Below, in pieces: positions 56,012 through 64,000 of a stretch of DNA of 64,000 bases. The notes beneath the pieces were generated by a model that was not told where the DNA came from, made no database searches, and worked only from the letters and a program-made list of their open reading frames with translations. The stretch lies in assembly GCA_930367205.1 (NCBI GenBank), contig OV884013.1, positions 114,843,475-114,907,474 of the forward strand, given 5' to 3'. The position numbers and the translations under genes were made by a program. Source of the DNA: Acanthosoma haemorrhoidale (taxonomy: Eukaryota > Arthropoda > Insecta > Hemiptera > Acanthosomatidae). The number at the start of each line of letters is the position of its first letter. Positions within the stretch are counted from its first letter, which is position 1.

Positions 56012-56218
56012 ACTTAGTTTGGTTCGTTACATTTGTTGTATTATATCGATAAGTTAAAAAATCTTTGTATACGAGAGTATTTTAAAAGAAATGAAAGAAA
56101 AGCTTTATTATAAAGTACAAGCAAAACACTGGTATATACAGATATTAAGAGTTATGTTACTACATACTACTGGGTCGGGTGTTTAGCGACTAGTGTCTGG
56201 GAGACATGTGTGGACTGC

Positions 56219-56250
<32 letters not shown>

Positions 56251-57157
56251 TTAAACCCCTTTATTAATAAAATTTTTAACAATTTACAATGCAATTACAA
56301 AGTTTTATTTAACAATTTCTCCTCTTACTGCGATGCGCTGATGCATTCGAAGGAGGTCGGGTTACATAACAATATCAGGTCGTGGTTAAAATTACAATGT
56401 TATGTATAAACACAAGGTGAAGGGGGTCACCTTCAGTGTGGACTGGAGCTGAGACACATGTGTATAAGGGTAAGGTAGTTTCGGAGAATTGGGAGGGATA
56501 CGGTCGCTTGCTTAAAAATATCAGTGACTTCCATGAAGTCCCGAGGCAGGTATACACTAGAAGGGGCTTATATATAATATTAGAATTACAATATTCTTAG
56601 CATTATATAACTGATAGATAGGTAAGATATCCAATAACTAAACGATTATTTGTTAATATATTAATTTATTTCTTCAATTGTATGAAGGTTATAATCATAT
56701 ATATTTAATGTATCCACGAGCATGCAGATTTACTTCGTCACTATGTCAATAACATCAAATAGCCCAGAGCTATTAGTAAAGACAAGGCAAATGACACTAG
56801 ATCCCATTCACACAAAGTAAGTCGTGTCTATATTGGCTAATATAGGCCAACTATAGCTACAAGCTACAGCAGTATTCATTTAATTATTAGCTTCAGTATT
56901 AGTGGCAGTATTAGCTTCAAGCATTCATTCATAGAACCCACTTTGCATTCACCTCATAAATAGATTGTGTTGCTACGATGGGTACGTTCGGACAAAGTCA
57001 ACAATAGATGACATATAGTTTCTGCTATAGCTACAAATGTATCGCTCTTCCTTTAAATTTCATTTCTAATCATTGCTAACACTAAATGGGAGACTTATCA
57101 TGATCGGAATCAACAAAAGATACAGAAATACTGGCTCATTTACATCAACCTTATTCT
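56219..57157 (-). mobile_element. Family L LINE-like 3' end, right copy of an inverted pair
   Basis: Minus-strand copy with its poly(A) tail as the T run at 56219-56245, an AATAAAGGGG signal, the GCATTCGAAGGAGGTCGGG block, CAAGGTGAAGGGGGTCACCTTC, and 56819-57157 matching the left copy. About 370 bp between 56450 and 56818 are absent from the left copy. A small GCTTCAGTATTAGTGGCAGT insertion or duplication lies near 56890-56915. Confidence 0.68.
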
Positions 57158-59507
57158 GATGAATAAATACTCATTATCAATACCTACTTACCATGAACCC
57201 AACCAGTGCTTAGCTGTTATCATTTCAACAAAGGAGCCATTGTTTCTTATTGGATTACCTTTGGGCATTACCTAATAAGCAAACTTATCAAACTTTGATT
57301 TAGTGATAATTTTAAAACGCAATGATGAGCAGATGAACTTATCATCGACTTGACAAATAAAAAAGCAAGATAATGGATATATAATTGGCCTAAGTGGACT
57401 CCTGTCAATGATGCACGACCACATTTCCAGAAGTGTACAATTTTGTGGGCGAAACAGACTTCGATGGAAATTTAATTCTATTTTTGCCCGAACAGCAGAA
57501 GGGTTCATGCATATATAATTCATTAGCAGGGCTGGGGTTTATATATTTTCCTCGGAGCCAAATATTTTATATATCAAGGATTACTGTTTTTTAACTCTAT
57601 TTTGGCTAATTTTATTTCACACATTTGTTTGGAAGTTATACCATTTTTTTTTTTAATTAATTCGGCGGATTAATTTCAAATTTTAAAAGAACCATCAAGT
57701 AAAATTATCAATGTATCTGTACAATTAAGTACAAGTACAAGTACTATGAATTCCACGTTATTGCCTAGTCTAAGTGTTTATGAAATTGTAGAATATTTTG
57801 GAAATATGTATTGTTTATATATTTTCGTGAAATAATTATTGGACGGAATCGATATTTGACGGTATACAAATAAATGTTGCGTTCAAAATTAGGAAAACAG
57901 TTTTCACTAATACTGATTAAAAACACATTAGCATTTTGATAATACAAATTCACTAACCTTTCGGGGCTTTTTGTGAACAGTCTTCTCTCCGTTACGAAGT
58001 GATTCTATGTTTTAATAACACGTTATAAGATTTCCACACAAAATTAAACTTATTTCACAAAGAAAAGTACACAAAACTAAGAACATCCGTCTGGTTCGAT
58101 GTAGAATTCGGAACTAGTGAGTACTTTGGCCGGGGGGTACAAAGATCAAATCCACGAATCTGTAGCCCAGCTGTTTCTAATACTACCCAATACTTCGGAT
58201 TTGTTTAAAAAATTTCAGTAATTCTACTATTAGTCGGCATTAATGTGTTTATTAATTAGAGATGAGAAACTATTACCCTCATAAAAATAAAGAAAAAGAA
58301 AACTTTAAAATATAAAACGTCTTGACTAACAATATATAATTTGTGGGTTTTTTTCAGACCTAAGTCGTTAATATTGACATTAATGTATAACTCAACCAAT
58401 GGTTTCGTTTTTTAGAAGCATAATATTTTCCAATATTTCCATTAGATATCCTAATGATGCTAAAAAACAGATAAACCGGAACAAAAACAATTGATTGCTT
58501 GGTCCATTGACTTTAATTTGTTTTTGTTAATAGAGGGATGGGATGAAATATCCAACACACTTAATACATTTTACTTAAATTTTCACATAGAAAGAGTAGA
58601 GAAACGCAAATGAAAGAATAGCCCAAAAGTATTTGCAAGCCATTCTAGAGAAGATAGCACATAACGTGTGCAGACAATGTATGTTTGTAGGGCAACTTTG
58701 TATGGTTCATACTATAATATTTCTAACAAACAAACACAAAGAAGTTGAGTAATAAATATTGCACCTCTAACGAAGCCAAAAATACTACAGTAATAAAATT
58801 AAACCATAAAGATTATTACTTTAAATATCAGCGGGAGATATTGGCTAATAAACCCTGCAGAAAGATCACTCGAAATCTAATACAGTGCAATGGATTACAT
58901 TGCTAAGAAGATATCGGAATTAAGTTATCAATGCATATCTCGGGCGAGATAATCCCGAAGGCATAGATACTCGGGATCAAAGGCAAGATATCAAAGAATC
59001 CTTCCTACATTCAAAGGATCAACTGATCACTGACCTGGGAAGGAGATTATTTTTGCATGGTTGATATTTGATAAAAACCGTTAAAAGATTGACTGGGGAG
59101 GAACGCAAATATATCTTGAGTCATTTAAGTTCAACGGGGCTCCATTACTGAGTTTTGGCTTCGATGTTTCAAATCTAAGGATAACTGCCGAATTATTTAT
59201 GAAATTGTTTTTGGATAAAGTCAATGTCAGTGGTCAAAGTCAAGGTGAATTTGTTATTATTCGTAGCAAGTTATTCTGAGCAGTTTAAGGAACTTGTGTT
59301 CCAATATGGCGATGCATAGATTAATAGAGTTAGGATGTTTTCCGAAGGAATATATCATCAATGAGATGGAAGCCTTTTGCTCTTCTAGAATCTACGTGAG
59401 GTGTAAAGGTTAAGCCTTTATCGAGGATTGCGCCTATGTAATCCAACAAAAAAACTAATTCAGCATTTTTCTAGCTAATGAAGTCTCGTACCATGTGTAG
59501 ATGGATC
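57158..59507. other. Long AT-rich stretch without recognised gene
   Basis: No member of the repeat families and no convincing ORF (an 83-codon minus ORF at 57272-57523 has no motif). GGGGTACAAAGATCAAATCC near 58137 loosely resembles a tRNA 3' half but lacks the rest. Confidence 0.45.
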
Positions 59508-59509
59508 TA

Positions 59510-60365
59510 AGGGTGTCACAGAATTAACGCAAGATTTGATTTGAATAGAAAACACAGTTTTTAGTATTTGTTTATTGAATTATAAAGTAAATAGGATAGG
59601 GTTATTTATGGAATAGCACATCGGGCAAATGGCCTCCACGACTTTGCTGGCACATACGCACTCTTTTGTCGTAATTTTCCATGACCATTTGGCATAAATG
59701 TGGTTGAATTTCCTCTTTTAATGCACGGGTGGATGTGGCCTTGTTGACATACGCCTTTGACTTCAAATAACCCCATAAAAAGAAATCTAAAGGTGTTAAA
59801 TCACACGATCTAGGGGGCCAATTCTGATCACCGAAACGAGAGAGAACAGAACCTGGAAATGTCTCATGCAGTATTTGAATTGTTGCATGGGCTGTATGGC
59901 AGGTGGCACCATCTTGTTAAACAACATATTGGCAACATCAATATCATCCAATTTCGGCACAAGAACTGTGTTTACGACGCCGAATTGATGTTCCTGGATT
60001 ATCAACAACACTCTCACGCACTTCTTCGATATTGACATTTGAACGGCTTGTTTTTGGTCGACCAGTGTGTTAGGTGTCTCCTACTGATCCAGTCTCCCTA
60101 AATTTTTCAATTAATCTCTTCACAGTAGATGAAGTCAAAACACTATTCCCACCATATTTTGTATGAAATTTTCGAACTGCGGCCGCCAAACTTATTTTTG
60201 AAATAATGTTCAACAATAAAGACACGTTGTTCTATCGTGTAACGCTCTATTTTTACTAACCCTAAACTGTGAGCTGTCAAATTGTTTTTTTTTTTTAGGC
60301 TTGCCAGCACTTTACTGCACAAATAGCGGCAAATTAAAATCTTGCGTTAATTCCGGGACACCCTT
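59510..60365 (-). mobile_element. Family M mariner-like transposon, copy 4
   Basis: 856 bp, TA at 59508-59509 and 60366-60367. The left TIR is AGGGTGTCACAGAATTAACGCAAG (one terminal A lost, one change); the right TIR is CTTGCGTTAATTCCGGGACACCCTT. It has the same internal deletion junction as copies 1-3. Extra damage: one A missing in GGCACAAGAACTG at the junction, and a small GCAGGT duplication near 59900 in the FQQDGA region. The 80-codon ORF at 59796-60038 is a patchwork of frames. Confidence 0.9.
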
Positions 60366-60367
60366 TA

Positions 60368-60811
60368 TAAAAACTGACAATATAGCTTTATTTAATTTAA
60401 TTCCATAGAGTTTCGGGTACAGTCGGGGGTGACCTCCTGAGAGAGGGCAGTTTAGGCAGTTAGCAGATAGGTGAGGAGACATTTAGCCAATCTTGCAGCA
60501 GATATTCGTAGCCAATCACAACTTATTATTTGGTAGTCCACTTTACCTCTCTGGAGAAAAACCTCATGTCAACTATGCTGGAGCACGGGAGATGAAGTAT
60601 GCCGTTGCCACGACGAACAGAAGCCCTGGAGCGGAACCGGATTGGGTTCGGTGGACTTTTTATTTAGAGTATTTTCTTCCTTGGGCGTTCGTGGTCTTTC
60701 ACATCACGGCACTCCTCTCAAAGAGTCACTGTTACCGATGAAATAATTACAATTACCTGGAACTTAAAAACTGGAACAGTATAAACCCATTCGGCACTTA
60801 AGGAAACAAAA
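60368..60811. other. GC-richer patch with 82-codon ORF, unrecognised
   Basis: An ORF at 60493-60741 (+) lies in a locally GC-rich block (CCGTTGCCACGACGAAC, GGAGCGGAACCGGATTGGG). I do not recognise the protein; it has a C-terminal hydrophobic stretch (YFLPWAFVVFHITALL). A CTTGCAG just upstream looks like a splice acceptor, but no donor or second exon was found. It is more likely noncoding. Confidence 0.2.
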
Positions 60812-61240
60812 TACCCATACACAAAGCCATACTTAAACCAATCTGATCGGTTGAACCTCCGAACACCACGCTCATCTAAAGCCCTGAGAACTTTTTGATG
60901 TCATAAATAGAACACTATATAATGACTTTGAAATATTCCCACTATCCGAGACGAATTTTCCTTAAAATTAAATCAAACATTCGTTCTCTAGTAATATCAC
61001 TATCAAGCCGTACCCATCCCTACAACGCTCCTCGGAGATTGAAGTGGACGTGGCCTGATCTTTTGAGAATATTTAGTCACTGGGAGCTCTGGCACTGGTC
61101 AGTTTCTCCCCTCACACGTTCTCCTTCAGTCTTAGCTTGGGGGACCTCCCAAATCCTTGTCTCTTTGTCCACAGCTGAAGAATTGTGAGCATCAAGAACA
61201 TGCTTGTATCACCATGAATAAACATGGACAATTGTGACAC
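60812..61240 (+). mobile_element. Divergent family J-like LINE fragment
   Basis: Keeps J order on the plus strand: AAAGCCATACTTAAACCAATCTG (KVIPKPIW), AAAGCCCTGAGAAC, an equivalent of the HNDLNIPY region, CGTACCCATCCCTACAACGCTCCTCGGAGATTGAAG (HPYNAPRRLK), GGCACTGGTCAGTTTCTCC and GGGGGACCTCCCAA. The usual ACAATAAA terminus is replaced by ATGAATAAACATGG. It is a separate subfamily, frames broken. Confidence 0.6.
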
Positions 61241-62149
61241 AAACACCTTGCATACAAAATACCGTTCATGATACACGAACTATATTGCTATGTCGTGTTG
61301 CTGACATTAGCCAACACTCCTTTAGACCACGTCGCCAAGGACACCACAGCCTCCTATAACTTATGCAAATATTTCGGATTCCGAGAATATTAAGTGGACC
61401 TGTCTCCGTAGGATGAGATAGAGCATTCCTGCTAAACAGCTGTTGCTATCAAACTGACCTGTTATTAGAAAAAAAATAAAAGTTCGGAAATCACTTATCG
61501 GTCAATCAATTCGAGATAACTTTTCTGCGATAATGTCTAGTTTATATGTAAATTTTGATTTTAATAGCACGATAATATCGAACGAATTAACGAAAATTAA
61601 AGAACTCGATACTTCTGCCAGGTAATCATTGTCATCACTTCTTCCATCCCCTCCGAGTCCGGATTTAACCTCCATTTGACCAACGAAATAACCAAGTAAA
61701 AGAAAAAAACATGAAGCATCACAAAAAATGAATTGCTAACCATACAACAGTCTATTAATGTCACATGCAATGTTGCTAATATTCCTAAAGGGGTCTGTCG
61801 AAATAAAATCCGCTCTTGTTGGTGAGAGGTAATCGAACACAAACCATCCGTATATAAGGTGTATGTAGCGACCGCTAACTACATAAGATAAATCACCCTA
61901 TACTCTATGGTATATATATTGTAAATTAATTTAAACAAATGTGAATAACAATACCAAACCATAAATCATTGTAAATGTTGTAAGCAATAAAGACGCAGCT
62001 GCAAGTCAATTAGTTAGAGGCTGGGAACCCTCCCCCATGGGCAGATAGTAAGGCGACCCAGACAAGGCCTGAGTCACTACGAGAACAAAGGCTACCACGT
62101 ACTGGGCTGGCATTGGCCACAACAACGAGTCCCATGATGGGGCACTAAT
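61241..62149. other. No recognised gene
   Basis: AT-rich to 61990. From 61990 to 62150 the sequence is GC-richer (GGGAACCCTCCCCCATGGG) and may be the upstream part of the LTR-like repeat that follows. Confidence 0.4.
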
Positions 62150-62610
62150 GCAGGAAGCCTACTATAAATAGACCCGGGTTTTCAACTGTAAATTATTCTG
62201 AAGACGACTCTCTAACTTGACTTGCGGCTGCACTGATGTCTCAAAATTTATGAAAACCTCTGGACCTCTCTTCCTAACCTCGCTATGTTTTAGTCCGGCC
62301 TTGTCAGACCCCACACTCTCCTAGTGGGATTCTCTGCCTTCGCCTCACTAAAACTAGCAGCTCCTTGGGAGAGACCTCTCCCTCGCGGACAACGGTTGTC
62401 GTGGCCTTTACCTAGTAGTGTCTCCCAAGGCAATCCAGTCTGCCTCTCTCCGGTTCACACTCGCCTTTGGGATCCGGACGGTTTTCGCCTACCCTCAGAT
62501 ACCGAGTGTGAATTCGTGGTCATTCCAAGACCACACAAACTACCTACACTACCTACCATATACCTCTTCTCCTGGACATAGTGCATTGTCGGGGGCACAT
62601 ACCTATCAAA
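62150..62610 (+). repeat. LTR-like dispersed repeat, copy 2
   Basis: Matches 2272-2710 in opposite orientation, block for block. A clean TATAAATA at 62163-62170 stands about 97 bp before the conserved core (TTCCTAACCTCGCT), the same arrangement as copy 1. The core carries an 85-codon frame beginning MGFSAFASLKLA, similar to MGFSAFVSLKLA in copy 1, but the two frames diverge quickly, so this is shared DNA rather than a conserved protein. Confidence 0.5.
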
Positions 62611-63545
62611 TATGAAGTCAGATAGTACAGTAGTAAGACCAATCATAAATAATTGTCCAGGTCATACATAGCCTGATCAACCCTCACTTCGTCACCAGGG
62701 CTAGGGTAACTAGGCACCCCCTCGTGACGACCCGACAGTGTATTATCCCACAGCACTGTTAATTAATTATAAAAGCGTTACAGGTTTATATATCGTTCAT
62801 GAATGCCATTCAATTACTAAGGCTATAAACGCCCTTTAGAATATAAGTATAATTATTATATTGTTCCATTTTCAGGGAAATATTCTATTTCAAACCAGAT
62901 TTGAACAGAAATACCCCAACAGACATTAGTAGGTTTTTCATTGAACTTCATCGATATTAATTTACTCTGAGTCTTGATTAAAAGATGGACGAGAAAGCCT
63001 TCGAAGTAGACGACTGACTGGGACGTCTCTCAATCACTCTAATGACCGGAGTTGCAATCAGACTGATGAAGGGAAGCCCTTCTGCGACCTCTATCCCTAG
63101 GGATCATCTTCGCTCCTGAGGGCCGTGGTACCTAGGGCTGTTGCTAATTGGACGAGAGGGCCTTTCAGGTGTTGATATTACCCAGGTAAGGGGAGGGATC
63201 TGATAGGGTTGTAGTCGAGCTTCCTGGGCCCGGGGGCAAACTTCCGGTAAGGAGTAATCTACCTCCCTTTCTGTCCCGGGCTGGGTATGGGACATGGGGA
63301 TATGGGTGCACTCCCACAGGGATATTTTGACCAAAGCTAATTTTTATTTTAATAAGAATTTCTCATCTCTAAATGAAGTTATTAATGTACATAACACAAT
63401 TTTTGGAATAGACCCAGACAATGGCTATGTTGTTGTATAAGATACGTTGAAGATGTCGAAGGTGCTATTGAAGACGAATGTTAGCAATTAAAGGGTTTGT
63501 AGCAAGAAGGGGCCAGTTCCAATTTCTGCCTTTTTGAGTTACACA
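62611..63545. other. No recognised gene
   Basis: GC-richer at 63000-63310 with a 76-codon minus ORF lacking motifs. At 63490-63530 the word AGGGTTTGTAGCAAGAAGG resembles the end of the MITE at 25712, but no second end was found. Confidence 0.4.
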
Positions 63546-63632
63546 GGTGGTCTGAAAAGTTTCCGACCTCAACATGAAGAGGATAATAAAATAAATAAAA
63601 GCTTTGTTAGGTCGGAAACTTTTCAGACCACC
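63546..63632. mobile_element. 87-bp hairpin with perfect 24-bp inverted repeats (mini-MITE)
   Basis: GGTGGTCTGAAAAGTTTCCG... at 63546-63569 is the exact reverse complement of 63609-63632. The 39-bp loop is A-rich. The ends resemble Tc1/mariner-type termini, so this may be an extreme deletion derivative that kept little more than its TIRs. It could fold into a stable RNA hairpin if transcribed. Confidence 0.7.
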
Positions 63633-64000
63633 CTCGAACATGTCATATATGTTATGTAAATAAAAATCGTTCTTCCGTATTTATTTTGTCTTGTGGTTTA
63701 TTCAAGTTTTTGTATATAGTATATTATTTTTCAAATAAATTATCTTACGCCAAACGAGTTAGCCCCAAAATTTTAAAATTCAGTCTGCCTTACAGATTTA
63801 CTTTTCTTTTACATTTAAATACTACTAAATAATTTGCTACCACGTAAATTATATGTAAAGATTTTATTATTGATATTATGCTGATTATTATAAGTACTGG
63901 TAGTTTTAGGGGTAATATTATAATTGGAGAAATTTTATATCTTCAGACACGATTTTCATTGACACATGATTTAACAATAAAATTAAAGTTCATGGCAGAC
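63633..64000. other. No recognised content
   Basis: AT-rich, no ORF of note, no repeat recognised. Confidence 0.5.

Noticed and set aside
58090..58160. tRNA-like word near AAAGATCAAATCC
   Set aside because: Only a vague box B resemblance; no box A at the right distance and no match to the SINE-like family.
60493..60741. 82-codon ORF as a host exon
   Set aside because: An acceptor-like CTTGCAG precedes it, but no donor, no second exon and no protein family were found.
1..64000. CRISPR arrays, operons, prophage or bacterial genes
   Set aside because: No regularly spaced direct repeats, no ribosome-binding-site spaced gene series, and all identifiable elements are eukaryotic.

Overview
This is a stretch of eukaryotic nuclear DNA, most likely from an insect or another arthropod. 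It is AT-rich, has no operon-like gene packing, no long intact ORF, and many old retrotransposon and Tc1/mariner fragments. The reverse transcriptase (RT) fragments resemble insect Jockey-type LINEs. I cannot name the species; a hemipteran-like repeat-rich genome is only a guess. I recognise no host protein-coding exon, rRNA gene or functional tRNA gene.

Almost everything identifiable is mobile-element debris; family letters are local labels. (1) Family J is a Jockey-like LINE with about 15 5'-truncated copies on both strands. The longest is 53172-54790 (minus), with RT motifs but no YADD box. (2) Family K is a second LINE with a FADD-box RT fragment (46255-47196), a well-kept 145-codon tail (28704-29487), and two head-to-tail tandem pairs. 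(3) Family L is a LINE-like 3' end, including a tail-to-tail inverted pair at 55480-57157. (4) Family M is a mariner-like DNA transposon in four copies (20968-21776, 37592-38103, 42927-43814, 59510-60365). All four carry the same internal transposase deletion, so it looks like a non-autonomous family that spread after the deletion. (5) Three short TIR elements occur at 25712-25970, 36277-36645 and 63546-63632. (6) A tRNA-derived SINE-like family has about five decayed copies, and an LTR-like repeat is present near both window ends in opposite orientations.

Between repeats lie AT-rich stretches broken by compact, GC-richer, apparently single-copy islands (for example 5570-5800, 12550-12900, 16330-16520, 20165-20520, 32930-33320, 49240-49490, 50550-50770). 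These could be conserved noncoding elements, but only alignment to relatives could show that. The most specific regulatory signal is a cluster of TATCGATA motifs (DRE/BEAF-like) at 41510-41828, about 220 bp downstream of a TATAAATAG box.

Layout: 1-5 kb holds the LINE tail, LTR-like repeat and K tandem; 6-24 kb J copies and the first M copy; 25-38 kb mixed J/K fragments, two MITEs and the second M copy; 39-48 kb K copies, SINEs, the DRE cluster and an M copy inside a LINE; 48-53 kb mostly unique DNA; 53-64 kb the long J copy, the L inverted pair, the fourth M copy, the second LTR-like copy and the terminal hairpin. There is no sign of genes working together; the window reads as an intergenic or large intronic region.
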